Source: Halocatena pleomorpha
GTDB lineage: Archaea; Halobacteriota; Halobacteria; Halobacteriales; Haloarculaceae
Length of the DNA: 64,000 nucleotides
Reading direction: 5' to 3'
NCBI RefSeq assembly: GCF_003862495.1
Contig: NZ_RRCH01000019.1
Coordinates: forward strand, 17,773 to 81,772
Within the stretch, counting starts at the first letter, position 1. The number at the start of each line of letters is the position of its first letter. Of the stretch, positions 44,966 through 55,542 are shown piece by piece. A model generated the notes under the pieces. It did not search any database. It saw only the letters and a program-made list of their open reading frames with translations, and was not told the DNA's origin. The translations under genes and the position numbers were made by a program.

Positions 44966-46732
44966 ATGAGTCAGGCAACACAGGAGCAGACCGTCAGCGA
45001 TGACGGCGTTATCGAAAGCGTGAGCGGTCCGGTCGTGACCGCCACGGACCTCCAAGCCCGGATGAACGACGTTGTGTACGTCGGTGAGGAAGGGCTAATG
45101 GGCGAGGTCATCGAGATCGAAGGCAACATAACGACGATTCAGGTGTACGAGGAGACCTCGGCCGTGTCCCCCGGCGAGCCAGTGACGAACACCGGCGAAC
45201 CGTTGACGGTGGATCTCGGCCCGGGAATGCTCGACACAATCTACGACGGCGTCCAGCGGCCCCTCGACGTACTCGAATCCCAGATGGGGGCGTTCCTCGA
45301 CCGCGGTGTCGACGCACCCGGTATCGACCTCGAAAAGGAGTGGGAGTTCACGCCGACGGTCGAAGTCGGTGAGGAAGTCGGTCCCGGCGATGTCGTCGGA
45401 ACGGTCGATGAGACGATCAGCATCGAGCACAAAGTGCTCGTTCCCCCGGATTTCGAGGGCGGCGCGGTCGAATCGGTCGAAGACGGATCGTTCACCGTCA
45501 CAGAGGCGGTCGTCACGCTCGATTCGGGCGAGGAGGTCACGATGCACCAAGAGTGGCCGGTGCGCGAGGCCCGTCCGACAGTCGAGAAACAGACGCCCAC
45601 TACGCCGCTTGTGTCGGGCCAGCGCATCCTCGATGGGCTGTTCCCGCTTGCAAAGGGCGGAACGGCCGCGATTCCGGGACCGTTCGGCTCCGGAAAAACC
45701 GTCACTCAGCAGTCACTAGCGAAGTTCGCAGACGCCGACATCGTCGTCTACGTCGGCTGTGGGGAACGGGGCAACGAGATGACCGAAGTCATCGACGACT
45801 TCCCCGAACTCCCGGACCCACAGACCGGCAACCCGTTGATGGCCCGGACGTGCCTCATCGCTAACACTTCGAACATGCCCGTCGCGGCCCGAGAGTCGTG
45901 TGTGTACACCGGCATCACGATCGCGGAGTACTACCGCGACATGGGGTACGACGTGGCGTTGATGGCTGATTCGACCTCGCGGTGGGCCGAAGCCATGCGA
46001 GAGATCAGTTCGCGGCTCGAAGAGATGCCCGGCGAAGAAGGGTATCCCGCGTATCTCGCCGCGCGGCTCTCGGCGTTTTATGAGCGGGCGGGGTATTTCG
46101 AGAACGTGAACGGCACCGAAGGTTCCGTTTCGGTGATCGGAGCGGTCTCCCCGCCCGGCGGCGACTTCTCGGAACCAGTAACCCAGAACACGCTGCGCAT
46201 CGTCAAGACGTTTTGGGCGCTCGATGCCGATCTCGCTGAGCGCCGTCACTTCCCGGCGATCAACTGGGACGAATCCTATTCGTTGTACCGCAGCCAGTTG
46301 GATCCGTGGTTCGAAAACGAGATCGCGGCCGACTGGTCGGAGACGCGCCAGTGGGCGATCGACACGCTAGACGAGGAGTCAGAGCTCCAAGAGATCGTCC
46401 AGCTCGTCGGGAAAGACGCGCTTCCGGAGGACCAACAGCTCACCCTTGAGGTGGCTCGGTACCTCCGAGAGGCGTGGCTCCAGCAGAACGCGTTCCACGA
46501 CGTGGACCGGTACTGTCCGCCGGAGAAGACCTACCAGATCCTCACGGCAATCAAGGCGTTCAACGATGAGGCGTTCGAGGCGCTGGACGCGGGCGTGCCG
46601 GTCGACGAGATCACCTCGATCGACGCGGCACCGCAACTGAACCGTATCGCAACCACTCCCGACGAGGAGACCGAGGAATTCGTCACCGACCTCACCGAAG
46701 AGATCGCAAACCAACTCCAAGAGCAATACTGA
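44966..46732 (+). CDS. atpA: A-type ATP synthase catalytic subunit A
   Basis: A 588-residue catalytic subunit. It has the N-terminal barrel ([38 protein letters not shown]), the A-type bulge domain (about 110-185), the P-loop [12 protein letters not shown], and the Walker B region [40 protein letters not shown]. The C-terminal helical domain begins near [13 protein letters not shown]. It hydrolyses or makes ATP at the head. The next gene atpB starts after 1 bp. No intein is seen at the P-loop, a common insertion place in archaeal atpA. Confidence 0.97.
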   Translation: MSQATQEQTVSDDGVIESVSGPVVTATDLQARMNDVVYVGEEGLMGEVIEIEGNITTIQVYEETSAVSPGEPVTNTGEPLTVDLGPGMLDTIYDGVQRPLDVLESQMGAFLDRGVDAPGIDLEKEWEFTPTVEVGEEVGPGDVVGTVDETISIEHKVLVPPDFEGGAVESVEDGSFTVTEAVVTLDSGEEVTMHQEWPVREARPTVEKQTPTTPLVSGQRILDGLFPLAKGGTAAIPGPFGSGKTVTQQSLAKFADADIVVYVGCGERGNEMTEVIDDFPELPDPQTGNPLMARTCLIANTSNMPVAARESCVYTGITIAEYYRDMGYDVALMADSTSRWAEAMREISSRLEEMPGEEGYPAYLAARLSAFYERAGYFENVNGTEGSVSVIGAVSPPGGDFSEPVTQNTLRIVKTFWALDADLAERRHFPAINWDESYSLYRSQLDPWFENEIAADWSETRQWAIDTLDEESELQEIVQLVGKDALPEDQQLTLEVARYLREAWLQQNAFHDVDRYCPPEKTYQILTAIKAFNDEAFEALDAGVPVDEITSIDAAPQLNRIATTPDEETEEFVTDLTEEIANQLQEQY

Positions 46733-46733
46733 C

Positions 46734-48155
46734 ATGAAAGAATATCAAACAATCACGGAGATCAGCGGTCCGCTGGTGTTCGTGGAGACGGACGAGCCGA
46801 TCGGCTACGACGAGATGGTCGAGATCGAGACACCGTCCGGTGAGACGCGCCGCGGGCAGGTGCTTGAAGCGGCGAGCGATCACGTCGCGATTCAGGTGTT
46901 CGAGGGAACCGACGGCATCGATCGGGATTCGTCGGTTCGCTTTTTGGGTGAGACGCTCAAGATGCCCGTCACCGAGGATCTCCTCGGTCGAGTGCTCGAC
47001 GGGTCCGGGCAGCCGATCGACGGCGGGCCGGACATCGTGCCCGACGAGCGTCACGACATCATCGGTGCCGCGATCAATCCGACAGCGAGAGAGTACCCCG
47101 AGGAGTTCATCCAGACGGGCGTCTCAGCGATCGACGGCATGAACACGCTCGTTCGCGGCCAGAAGCTGCCGATCTTCTCCGCATCGGGGCTGCCCCACAA
47201 CGATCTGGCGCTCCAGATCGCCCGACAGGCGACCGTGCCCGAAGAGGCCGCAGACGAAGACGAGGAAGAATCGGAATTCGCTGTGGTGTTCGGCGCGATG
47301 GGGATCACCGCTGAGGAGGCAAACGAGTTCATGGACGACTTCGAGCGTACGGGTGCGCTGGAGCGGTCGGTGGTGTTCATGAACCTCGCTGATGACCCGG
47401 CTGTCGAGCGGACGATCACGCCGCGGCTGGTGTTGACGACCGCTGAGTACCTCGCCTTTGAGAAGGATTACCACGTGCTCGTCATCCTGACGGACATGAC
47501 CAACTACTGTGAAGCGCTGCGTGAGATCGGTGCGGCCCGCGAGGAGGTGCCCGGTCGTCGTGGCTATCCGGGATACATGTACACCGACCTGGCGGAGTTG
47601 TACGAGCGCGCCGGCCGCATCGACGGTCGGGACGGATCGGTGACCCAGATCCCGATTCTAACGATGCCCGGTGACGACGAGACCCACCCGATTCCGGATC
47701 TGACCGGCTACATCACGGAGGGGCAGATCTATATCGATCGGGACCTTCAATCACAGGGCATCAGCCCACCGATCAACGTGTTGCCCAGCCTCTCGCGACT
47801 GATGGACGACGGGATCGGTGAGGGTCTCACTCGCGCAGACCACGCGGACGTTTCCGATCAGCTGTATGCAGCCTACGCGGAGGGTGAGGACCTGCGCGAT
47901 CTCGTGAACATTGTTGGCCGCGAAGCGCTGTCCGAAAGCGACAACAAGTATCTCGACTTCGCTGAGCGGTTCGAGACCGAATTCGTCGATCAAGGATTCA
48001 CTACCGATCGGGACATTGATGAGACGCTCGACATCGCGTGGGATCTGCTGTCGATGCTCCCCCGGTCCGAGCTCAACCGGATCGGCGAGGATCTCCTCGA
48101 TGAACATTACACCGGTGACGAAGAACAAGAGCCGGTCGAAGCCACTGCGGACTGA
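46734..48155 (+). CDS. atpB: A-type ATP synthase regulatory subunit B
   Basis: A 473-residue non-catalytic nucleotide-binding subunit. The N-terminal barrel is [56 protein letters not shown] lies at the degenerate P-loop position (no GKT), as expected for [47 protein letters not shown] is the interface motif. The acidic tail is haloarchaeal. atpD, which usually follows in archaea, is not downstream. Confidence 0.97.
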   Translation: MKEYQTITEISGPLVFVETDEPIGYDEMVEIETPSGETRRGQVLEAASDHVAIQVFEGTDGIDRDSSVRFLGETLKMPVTEDLLGRVLDGSGQPIDGGPDIVPDERHDIIGAAINPTAREYPEEFIQTGVSAIDGMNTLVRGQKLPIFSASGLPHNDLALQIARQATVPEEAADEDEEESEFAVVFGAMGITAEEANEFMDDFERTGALERSVVFMNLADDPAVERTITPRLVLTTAEYLAFEKDYHVLVILTDMTNYCEALREIGAAREEVPGRRGYPGYMYTDLAELYERAGRIDGRDGSVTQIPILTMPGDDETHPIPDLTGYITEGQIYIDRDLQSQGISPPINVLPSLSRLMDDGIGEGLTRADHADVSDQLYAAYAEGEDLRDLVNIVGREALSESDNKYLDFAERFETEFVDQGFTTDRDIDETLDIAWDLLSMLPRSELNRIGEDLLDEHYTGDEEQEPVEATAD

Positions 48156-48224
48156 CCTGACACAACGTCGTCTTCGATCACCATTTTCCGAGCTACTTTA
48201 GTCGATGAGTGATACTATTAGAAT

Positions 48225-49229
48225 ATGGAATGGTCTCGTAACCGAGGGCTTGTCCTCCGAATGGCGGTGACGCTCGCGCTGCTCGGCGTTGTGACGTGTG
48301 TGTTCTTCGGCGTCGTGTATGGAGTCGTGGTTGGACTCCTCTTATTTCTGGAGTCCCATCCGCTGCTTCCGGCCGGTAACAGCGTCTGGCTCGGCGTCGT
48401 CGTAACTGGAATGTTTCTTACAGCGATCGTCTATCGGGAGTACTCCGGCAGACCCCTCGCTCTCAGATTCGTCGATTCACGTCCCACCCAGTCGGCAGCG
48501 GAGCGTTCGGAGTCGCTCCAGCGAACCGTCGAACAGTTGGCCCACCAGGCCGATCTCCCCGTCCCGACGGTGGTCGTCGCGGACTCGGAATTCCCGACCT
48601 CATACACGAGCGGACTGACACCCAACCGGGCGACGATCGTCGTTACGAGCGCGCTCCTCGACACACTCGACACAGAGGAGGTACGGGCCGTACTCGCTCA
48701 CGAACTCACACACATCAAACACCGCGACGTGGCCGTCATGACCGTCGCCTCGATCCCCTTGATTATCGCTCGCTCGATCTACGAGTGGGCAGACGAACAG
48801 AGAAAAGGAGACAAAGATTTGATCGGAGTGGGTGTGTGTTACATCGTTTCCGGTGTATTCAGGATGCTCGGTCGACTCCTCATCAGATCGCTGTCGCGGT
48901 ATCGGGAACTAGCGGCTGACCGGGGGGCTGTGGCGCTCACCGGCGCTCCAGTGGCGCTGGTGAGTGCCATCGCGAAACTCGATCGGCAGCTGGATGACGT
49001 ACCTACCGAAGATCTCCGAGCGGGACAGGTATCGATCGAGGCGTTTTCGATCATCCCAATCGACACCCCAGTCGACGAACCCATTCGCCTCGGACCTAAT
49101 GGCGACAGAATACCGGAACACCACAAGAACACGTGTCAGTTTCAAAAACTGACAGAGCCGCTGTTCGACACTCACCCATCAATGGATCGCCGCTTGGACC
49201 AGCTCCGAGAGATCGAAACGGAGCTGTAG
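48225..49229 (+). CDS. M48-family membrane metalloprotease (HtpX-like)
   Basis: A 334-residue membrane protease. Two N-terminal hydrophobic helices (TLALLGVVTCVFFGVVYGVVVGLLLF; VWLGVVVTGMFLTAIVY) precede the zinc site VLAHELTHIKHRDVAVM (HExxH), two further hydrophobic stretches, and the third ligand region SRYRELAADRGAV. It probably clears damaged membrane proteins. It lies 69 bp after atpB, in the place where atpD is often found. Co-regulation with the ATP synthase is uncertain. Confidence 0.88.
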   Translation: MEWSRNRGLVLRMAVTLALLGVVTCVFFGVVYGVVVGLLLFLESHPLLPAGNSVWLGVVVTGMFLTAIVYREYSGRPLALRFVDSRPTQSAAERSESLQRTVEQLAHQADLPVPTVVVADSEFPTSYTSGLTPNRATIVVTSALLDTLDTEEVRAVLAHELTHIKHRDVAVMTVASIPLIIARSIYEWADEQRKGDKDLIGVGVCYIVSGVFRMLGRLLIRSLSRYRELAADRGAVALTGAPVALVSAIAKLDRQLDDVPTEDLRAGQVSIEAFSIIPIDTPVDEPIRLGPNGDRIPEHHKNTCQFQKLTEPLFDTHPSMDRRLDQLREIETEL

Positions 49230-49264
49230 TTTCAACAGCGCGGCAAAGAGTACGTCACGATCGC

Positions 49265-49726
49265 CTACGACTGTCGTTTGAACAGGAATTTCATATCGCC
49301 CGCGAACACTTGTTGGTCGTCTTGGTTTCTGACATCAGAATCGATGACGACCAGCCCGGCGTCGTCCCGGCTCTCCAGTTCGCGCCGATCAGTCACCTCG
49401 AACGTCGCTGTGAGCGTGTCACCGATGGTGACTGGGTTCGGAACGTCCATGTAGTTCATGCCCAGAAACGCGATAACGGTCCGTTCCACGAACCCACACC
49501 GCTGGACCAGTCCCGTGGCGATGATGAACGTCATTGGACCGTGAGCAATTCGTTCACCGTACGGTCCCTCCTCGGCGTATTCGGCGTTAGTATGGAGTTC
49601 GGTCCAATCACCAGTGAGCATCGAATGCGTCACGAAATCCGCTTCAGTGATCGTCCGGCCAGCGCTCTCGAACGTCGTTCCCTCCTCCATCTCCTCGAAG
49701 TAGTGCGGTTCGTAACTGTACGGCAT
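49265..49726 (-). CDS. MaoC-like hot-dog hydratase
   Basis: A 153-residue hot-dog-fold protein. The hydratase motif FVTHSMLTGDWTELHTNAEYAEEGPYGERIAHGPMTFIIATGL has the catalytic Asp and His (D-W-TELH). Relatives hydrate 2-enoyl-CoA to (R)-3-hydroxyacyl-CoA for polyhydroxyalkanoate or propionate metabolism. It is solitary and convergent with the M48 gene. Confidence 0.88.
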   Translation of the reverse strand: MPYSYEPHYFEEMEEGTTFESAGRTITEADFVTHSMLTGDWTELHTNAEYAEEGPYGERIAHGPMTFIIATGLVQRCGFVERTVIAFLGMNYMDVPNPVTIGDTLTATFEVTDRRELESRDDAGLVVIDSDVRNQDDQQVFAGDMKFLFKRQS

Positions 49727-49790
49727 AGCTCTATATCAAAACTCGACGATAAGAATGTATCGGACGGGGATCCCCAGCGGTGTGGCCGGG

Positions 49791-51839
49791 CTACAGTTGC
49801 CCACTGCCAGCAGTGACGAAGTAGCCGACGGTTTCAGTAACGTGGGTCGTTTCCGCGTCCTCACGGGTCTCCTCTTCGACTTCGATATCGACGCCCGTAG
49901 GGTCAAGCGCCTTATACCGAAGTGTCGCTGGGTCGCCGCCGTTCATCGTCTGGAAATCCGCAACGAACCGAGGAGAGGAAAACTGGCCGTCGAACGCGAG
50001 CCGCTGCCAGCCATCTGTCAGTCCCCTCATGTGACCGATTTCGACGGTCTTCGTTCCCATATCTACCGTTCCGGATTCGATCGCAACGTATCCGACCGAC
50101 TCGTCGACGTGTCCCAACTCGTCTTGGGGGCGGCCGCTCTCCTCTTGGAGACGCACATCGAAACCGTCCGCGCTCACGTGGGTGTTTCGAGTGACGACCG
50201 CGTTCGCTCCGTGGTAGGTTTGTGGCTGGGTGAAGACCACGGGTGTCGTAGAAAAGTCCTGTGTGAAGGAGACTGTGCTGAATGTCTCGTCCACGGCCGT
50301 GGTTCCAACCTCAATGTCGATTCCGTTCACGGTGTGGGTGCCCTGCTCTGCCACGAGCTGTGAAATCGTTTCCGGCCGGTGGATGCCGTTGAGGTAATCC
50401 CACTCCTCGATCTTATACTCACAGCCGCTGGCGGTCACGTTTCTGACCCGCGCGTGACAGGGGTTCGCGCCGTTGAACTGGGAGGCGGGTTTCATGATGA
50501 CGACCGGATTCGTGTACGAACCAGAAAAGGAGATGGACTGCCAACTGTCGGCGTCCTTCGACACCTGTCCGACCTCGGCGTGTAACGATGATCCATCTCC
50601 ACCACCGCCAGCGCTCCGAGGGGCACCAATGCCTTCTGGAGGTTCGTCTTTCCCGTAGTGGTTGTTACTGAACTCGAAGCTCCGCCACTCGCTGTTGGTG
50701 TTCTTCTGCCGGAACGCCCCACCCTGCTGGTCCATGTTCTCCCCGTCCGGTTTCGACGGGTGGTAGAACCAGTTTTTCCTCACGGTCACTATGTCTCGTG
50801 GCTCACCCCGTATCGTGATCGCCTCCTGTTCGGGAGCACTGTACTCTTCGACGTGACTGTCGGTAAAGGTGAACGTGTTGCGGTGGATAGTGATCGTCTC
50901 ACCGGCATACCCATCTTCTTGGTGGACATCGAAAGCGTGGCTGGTCGCCTCATCGACCAAATTGTACCGGGCCGTGTAACCACAGTTGTCCCCGCCTCTG
51001 GCCGCGATCGAGTGGCGATTGCGATCGAAGAAGTTCCATTCGATTGTCGGATGCCCAACGGTCACCCTGACGCCGTACCCGAATCCCTCCATCTGGTTGT
51101 TGTGGAAACTGTTGTGATGAATGTGAGGATCGATCGGTCCCTTATTGGTAACGCCGCTCATGACGGCCGTCTGAGACCAGCCGTACAGTTCGCAGTTGTC
51201 AATCTCACAGCCCTCATAGAAGAGCATGATGCCCATCGTTATATGAGCCTCCCGGGCGTCGATACACTCTTGATCGTCGTACTCCGGTCCGTCGTGACAC
51301 GGCGGTTCCGGTCCCGGATTGAAATAGGACGTGTTCGGTCCTCGCAACCGAAGGCCGGTGATACGAACGTTCTTGCTCCGGACTTCGAAAAACGGATCTC
51401 CACCCGTGTATTCGTCCGTGTACAACAGCCCGCCAGCCGAGCCATCGATACCGCGACCGCTCGCCAGTGTTACCCCATCTGGAATTGGGATACCGGTTCT
51501 TGATCCGAGATCAATCGTCACATCGTTGGGAACGTACACCGTCTCTCCAGCCGAGGCATCGTTTTCGAGCCGCTGAATGAGACCGTCCCGAGTTCTGACC
51601 GTATAGTCACCCCCCGAAATCTTCCGACCGTACGCCTGTCCACCGCCGATCGGTGATCCAACCGGCGAGGGCTCACCTGGCGGTACCGACGCCGCGTCAA
51701 CGGAACCCGCCGCGCTGTGCAACACGGGAACCGTCGCTACAGTCCCGGCAGCCAGCTTCAGATACTCGCGACGACTCGTCCGTCCATCAGTACTACTCTG
51801 TCCCGAATTCGCTCGGCCATGGCATAAGTCATCGTCCAT
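49791..51839 (-). CDS. Tat-exported beta-helix protein with lectin-like repeats
   Basis: A 682-residue secreted protein. The Tat signal is TSRREYLKLAAGTVATVPVLHSAAG, with a twin arginine. A right-handed parallel beta-helix spans about 75-390 (NVRITGLRLRG, EIDNCELYGWSQT, YNLVDEATSHAF, IHRNTFTFTDSH), as in pectate-lyase-like and carbohydrate-active proteins. The C-terminal third has two or three repeats (VGQVSKDADSWQSISFSGSYTNPVVIMKPASQFNG; FSTTPVVFTQPQTYHG; VEIGHMRGLTDGWQRLAFDGQFSSP) in the style of H-type lectin domains. A polysaccharide-degrading or binding role is inferred. Its 5' side faces an AT-rich gap. Confidence 0.83.
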   Translation of the reverse strand: MDDDLCHGRANSGQSSTDGRTSRREYLKLAAGTVATVPVLHSAAGSVDAASVPPGEPSPVGSPIGGGQAYGRKISGGDYTVRTRDGLIQRLENDASAGETVYVPNDVTIDLGSRTGIPIPDGVTLASGRGIDGSAGGLLYTDEYTGGDPFFEVRSKNVRITGLRLRGPNTSYFNPGPEPPCHDGPEYDDQECIDAREAHITMGIMLFYEGCEIDNCELYGWSQTAVMSGVTNKGPIDPHIHHNSFHNNQMEGFGYGVRVTVGHPTIEWNFFDRNRHSIAARGGDNCGYTARYNLVDEATSHAFDVHQEDGYAGETITIHRNTFTFTDSHVEEYSAPEQEAITIRGEPRDIVTVRKNWFYHPSKPDGENMDQQGGAFRQKNTNSEWRSFEFSNNHYGKDEPPEGIGAPRSAGGGGDGSSLHAEVGQVSKDADSWQSISFSGSYTNPVVIMKPASQFNGANPCHARVRNVTASGCEYKIEEWDYLNGIHRPETISQLVAEQGTHTVNGIDIEVGTTAVDETFSTVSFTQDFSTTPVVFTQPQTYHGANAVVTRNTHVSADGFDVRLQEESGRPQDELGHVDESVGYVAIESGTVDMGTKTVEIGHMRGLTDGWQRLAFDGQFSSPRFVADFQTMNGGDPATLRYKALDPTGVDIEVEEETREDAETTHVTETVGYFVTAGSGQL

Positions 51840-52145
51840 GTGAGACGAAGGAATATCTCTAAGTCTATTAAATTATTGACTAATAGTTAGATCAAGATAA
51901 CGATAGGGTGTGAAACAATACTAATATTTTACATAAGGATATTATAATAGCGTTGTGCGTCGATCGGAGAGACAGCTCTCGCGATGATCTCGGTGGACCG
52001 AGAACGGAAACGGATTCGACGAACTCGACCGCGAGACGTCGGTAGACGACTCATAGCCAACTGATCGGCCACGAAACTCTGCGTCGGTCTACCGCACTGA
52101 CCACGGCAGGCGTGACCGGTCGCCAACTGAAATCACAGTGCGCTG
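51840..52145. other. Intergenic stretch
   Basis: This 306-bp gap is AT-rich on the left (51840-51950; promoter of the beta-helix gene, with TTTACATAAGGATATTATAATAG). The right two-thirds is GC-richer with no convincing frame. Nothing else is seen. Confidence 0.5.
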
Positions 52146-52694
52146 CTATCCGGTGAACTCGTGGTAGCTGAGTTCGTGCTGTTTCATTTCGGTGCGCCGG
52201 CGTTCGAGGAACGCGTACACCGAACCGTGCGGTGCCCCCTCAAGGATCATTTCGGCGGCGCGACGGACGGCCTTTACCTCCTTGGGACGGCCGATGATGC
52301 CGAGCGTCGTACCGTAGATGACGACCGACGCGCCGGTGAGTTCCTCCATCAGTTCGCGTGTGCGACCGTCCTCACCAATGAGCCGACCCTTCTGTCGGCG
52401 GAGATCGTTTTTGTTGCGCGATGCGGCATCGATATCAACGACTTCGAACATCATCACGTCGTTGTCAAGCAATCGCAGGGCTTCCGTGGGTCGGAATCCC
52501 CGTCCGATCGCCTTGACGATCTCTGGTCCTTTTAACCCGAGTACCGGGTCTCCAACTGTCTCAACAGCGACCGAACCGGTTTCCGAATCGATGTCGAGCC
52601 GAACCTCGGCTTTCGACTCGATCTCCCGCATCGTTTCACCGCCCTCACCGACGAGCACGCCGATGCGGTCCTGCGGAATCGTCACGTGCTGCAT
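52146..52694 (-). CDS. KH-domain RNA-binding protein (Pno1/Dim2/Krr1-like)
   Basis: A 182-residue protein with two KH domains. The first has IPQDRIGVLVGEGGETMREIESKAEVRLDID; the second has RRQKGRLIGEDGRTRELMEELTGASVVIYGTTLGIIG (GxxG loops GEGG and GEDG). In eukaryotes Pno1/Dim2 works in 18S rRNA 3' end maturation with RIO kinases. The archaeal gene is third in the aIF1A-RIO1-KH order on this strand, in line with a shared role in small-subunit maturation. Confidence 0.92.
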   Translation of the reverse strand: MQHVTIPQDRIGVLVGEGGETMREIESKAEVRLDIDSETGSVAVETVGDPVLGLKGPEIVKAIGRGFRPTEALRLLDNDVMMFEVVDIDAASRNKNDLRRQKGRLIGEDGRTRELMEELTGASVVIYGTTLGIIGRPKEVKAVRRAAEMILEGAPHGSVYAFLERRRTEMKQHELSYHEFTG

Positions 52695-52777
52695 ACTTGT
52701 TGTAATCGGGGATCACGTTTTAACTATTCGGTGGAACGACTAGGGAGGTGTGCCTTTGTGATCGGTTACTTTAGATT

Positions 52778-52803
52778 GTATATATATATGTATGTATATT
52801 ATA
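52778..52803. repeat. TA-rich low-complexity run
   Basis: Alternating TA/TG run (GTATATATATATGTATGTATATTATA) in the 226-bp gap between the KH gene and the RIO1 gene. It could supply TATA elements for the KH gene promoter on the minus strand; otherwise a simple repeat. Confidence 0.45.
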
Positions 52804-52920
52804 AGCTCTACACTGTGTTACTGGTGAGTAGAAGAGGTTGTTGACGAGCAGACGATCGAAAACCGATGGAGACAGCTTGCTCTTCGTGCATCGAACAGTT
52901 GACGATTCGGTGGGAACAGA

Positions 52921-53802
52921 TCAGTCGTATGCCGTGAACGCGGGATCGACATCGGGAGTTTGTTCGTCTCGGATGACGTGTTCCAACAGTTCGTCACCAG
53001 TTACGTTTACGCCGAGTTGTGAGAAAAAGCGTGCAACGTTATGGCAGTCCCGTTCAAGGAATTCCCGGCTGTTTGGGTGGTGAATAGTCACCGCTTGTCC
53101 GAGATCGATAACGTACAGTTCGCTGTCGTGGATGACGAGGTTGTACTCGCTCAAATCACCGTGCACCAATCCGGCAGCGTACAACCGTCGAGTGTACTCT
53201 CGGACGACTTCGTAGGCGGTCTGTGGGTTCTCGATCTCCACCTCCGCGAGCCGCAACGCTCGCGTGTCGTTGCCAACGTACTCCATCACCAAGACGTTGC
53301 GCTCGGTCGTGATCGGCTTTGGGACGCGAACACCGGCCTCATGCGCCCGCTGTAAGTTCGAGAACTCCTTTCTCACCCACGAAAGCACGACTTTTTTCTT
53401 GTCATTTCCGATGCCGGAAAACCGAGGGTCACCATCGAGATACGCCCGCATCTGTTGGAAATCGCTCGCGTTGATGCGGTAGATCTTGACCGCGACCGTC
53501 TCCGAATCCCCCCGTGCAGTGTACACTGACGCTTCCTTTCCTGTCGAAACCGGCCCGCCAAAGGCGTCAATGTACCCGTCCTGCACGAGCTTGTAGATCG
53601 CCGCAAACGTCGCGTCGTCGAACACCGACGCCTCCACTTTGAACTGGTCGGCGTCCTTGATACGCTTGCGAAATGAAAGGAATTCCCGGTCTTGCTGCCG
53701 AGCGATACGATCGGACTCCGTGTCAGAGACATCGATCTCTTCCCACTCATCGCCCGGTGTATCGCTCATCTCCGTGTCGAGAAGGCCGTACTCATCGGAC
53801 AT
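52921..53802 (-). CDS. rio1: RIO1-family serine protein kinase
   Basis: A 293-residue atypical kinase. The glycine-loop substitute is GPVSTGKEASVYTARG, the catalytic Lys is in VAVKIYRI, the hinge is VLVMEYVG, the catalytic loop LVHGDLSEYNLVIHD and the metal-binding Asp in LYVIDLGQAVTIHHP. RIO1 acts in the last steps of small-subunit maturation. The acidic N-terminal tail is haloarchaeal. It lies between aIF1A and the KH gene, a cluster seen in many archaea. Confidence 0.94.
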   Translation of the reverse strand: MSDEYGLLDTEMSDTPGDEWEEIDVSDTESDRIARQQDREFLSFRKRIKDADQFKVEASVFDDATFAAIYKLVQDGYIDAFGGPVSTGKEASVYTARGDSETVAVKIYRINASDFQQMRAYLDGDPRFSGIGNDKKKVVLSWVRKEFSNLQRAHEAGVRVPKPITTERNVLVMEYVGNDTRALRLAEVEIENPQTAYEVVREYTRRLYAAGLVHGDLSEYNLVIHDSELYVIDLGQAVTIHHPNSREFLERDCHNVARFFSQLGVNVTGDELLEHVIRDEQTPDVDPAFTAYD

Positions 53803-53941
53803 ACGTTACTTCACCCCCTGTTTGGCAGCAAACGACAATGGTGGTGAAAACCAGCGAGAACGCAACTCTCCTTCGTAAGCGCAGTTTCGCGATCGGTACT
53901 GGTGGACGCCCGATCGCAAAAAAGATGGGTGGAGAGTCATA

Positions 53942-54232
53942 TTACATTTCCTGAATGTGTCCCTCTCGACGGAGTTGGTCTGCGTCCTGCTTCTCGTAGC
54001 GCCACGCCACATCGGCCTTTTCGTCTTGCCAATCCCACGGCTCGACAAGGACAACATCGTCCTCTCGGATCCAGATTCGCTTTTGCATTCGACCGGGAAT
54101 GCGCGCTGTGCGCTCTTTCCCGTCCATACAGCGTACTCGTACGCGGTTCGCCCCCAGCATGTTCGTCACGACCGCAAACACTTCGTCCTCGTCGGGCATT
54201 CGCAGACTTTTGTGGCTCTCACTATCGCTCAT
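53942..54232 (-). CDS. eif1A: Translation initiation factor aIF1A
   Basis: A 96-residue S1/OB-fold factor: [70 protein letters not shown] is the whole OB domain with its C-terminal helix. It binds the A-site region of the 30S subunit during start-codon selection. First gene of the aIF1A-RIO1-KH set, with a 139-bp gap to RIO1. Confidence 0.95.
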   Translation of the reverse strand: MSDSESHKSLRMPDEDEVFAVVTNMLGANRVRVRCMDGKERTARIPGRMQKRIWIREDDVVLVEPWDWQDEKADVAWRYEKQDADQLRREGHIQEM

Positions 54233-54414
54233 GTTCCGTCTTTCGGCTGGCGGACGGTTAAGTCTCTCCCATCGCGGGGATCTCCCGCGTCGATGGGATC
54301 AACCACGCGACGTATCAGAGCGAGAGACACAGAAAAGGACACACCCGTGAACAGCCGGTGTATGATATACTACACCAATGATTTATACTGATGTAACTGA
54401 TGAGTACAGTTAGA

Positions 54415-55482
54415 ATGAGAGCAGTGGTCTTTCAAGGCCCGGAAGAACCGATGACGGTCGAAGATATCGATCGTCCAGAGTGTGATGACGACGGCATTGT
54501 CGTCGAAACCGAGGCCTGTGGTGTCTGTCGCTCGGATTGGCACGCATGGAAAGGCGATTGGGATTGGCTCGGGTTGATGATGACATCCGGGCTGGTTTTC
54601 GGTCACGAACCGTGTGGCACGGTCGTGGAAGTCGGTGACGAAGTCGAAAGCGTCCGAGAAGGGGATCGCATTACCGCCCCGTTCAATATGAGCGATGGCA
54701 CCTGCCGCCACTGTATGAGTGGCCGAGCGAACATCTGTGAACGGTCTGTTCCGATGGGCTTTCTGGATTTTCAGCCCGGTGCGTACGCGGAGGAGTTCCC
54801 GGTCCGTGTCGCTGATCAGAACGCGATCACGGTGCCGGACGGACTCGACCCGGTTGACGTTGCCGGACTCGGCTGTCGGTTTGCGACCGCGTTCCACGGC
54901 GTTGCACACCGGGTCGATGTCGAACCCGGTGACACAGTCGCGGTCCACGGTTGCGGCGGCGTCGGTCTGTCAGCCATCATGACCGCGAACGCGCTTGGGG
55001 GTCGGGTTATCGCTGTCGATCTCGATGACCGCAGCCTCGAAATGGCCGAAGAGGTCGGTGCAGAAGAGACGATCAACGCCACCGAGGTCAAAGACGTGCC
55101 ACAGACGGTCAAGTCGTTCACCCCGAGTAGCCGCGGCGTAGAGGTGAGTGTCGACGCGTTGGGCATCACGGAAACGTGTCGGAACTCTGTTAACTCACTC
55201 TGTAAGGGCGGGCAGCACCTCCAAATCGGGATGACCACTGCAGATGAAGGAGGGGAAGTACCGTTGCCAGTCGATATGATGGTCCAAGACGAGCGGGAGT
55301 TTTACGGGTCATACGGAATGCCGCCGCACGAATACGACGAGATATTCAGCATGATGGAATCCGGGGCGATCGATCCCGGACAGATCGTCAATGAAACGAT
55401 CTCACTGGATGAAGTCCCAGAGAAAGTCGCCTCGATGGACGAATTCGACACTGTCGGAATCCCCGTCTGTAACGAGTTCTGA
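54415..55482 (+). CDS. Zinc-dependent medium-chain alcohol dehydrogenase
   Basis: A 355-residue MDR enzyme. Catalytic zinc ligands are in EACGVCRSDWHAWKG and FGHEPCGTVVEVG. Structural zinc lies in DGTCRHCMSGRANICE, with three visible cysteines plus one. The NAD site is VAVHGCGGVGLSAIMTANALGGRVIAVDL. Substrate is open. The ATG at 54415 (MRAVVF) fits a leaderless start about 30 bp after TTTATA; an ATG five codons earlier is possible. It is divergent from aIF1A. Confidence 0.88.
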   Translation: MRAVVFQGPEEPMTVEDIDRPECDDDGIVVETEACGVCRSDWHAWKGDWDWLGLMMTSGLVFGHEPCGTVVEVGDEVESVREGDRITAPFNMSDGTCRHCMSGRANICERSVPMGFLDFQPGAYAEEFPVRVADQNAITVPDGLDPVDVAGLGCRFATAFHGVAHRVDVEPGDTVAVHGCGGVGLSAIMTANALGGRVIAVDLDDRSLEMAEEVGAEETINATEVKDVPQTVKSFTPSSRGVEVSVDALGITETCRNSVNSLCKGGQHLQIGMTTADEGGEVPLPVDMMVQDEREFYGSYGMPPHEYDEIFSMMESGAIDPGQIVNETISLDEVPEKVASMDEFDTVGIPVCNEF

Positions 55483-55542
55483 CACAGGGACTGGCACGGT
55501 CATATCTGAGGGTTTATGGCGTGGTCGTCTATTAGCGTGGAT

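Noticed and set aside
45660..45720. Intein at the atpA P-loop
   Set aside because: The P-loop [12 protein letters not shown] is continuous and the protein has normal length.
52778..52803. TA-rich run as a replication origin
   Set aside because: No orc1/cdc6 gene and no ORB-like repeats nearby; the run is short and sits in a promoter-sized gap.
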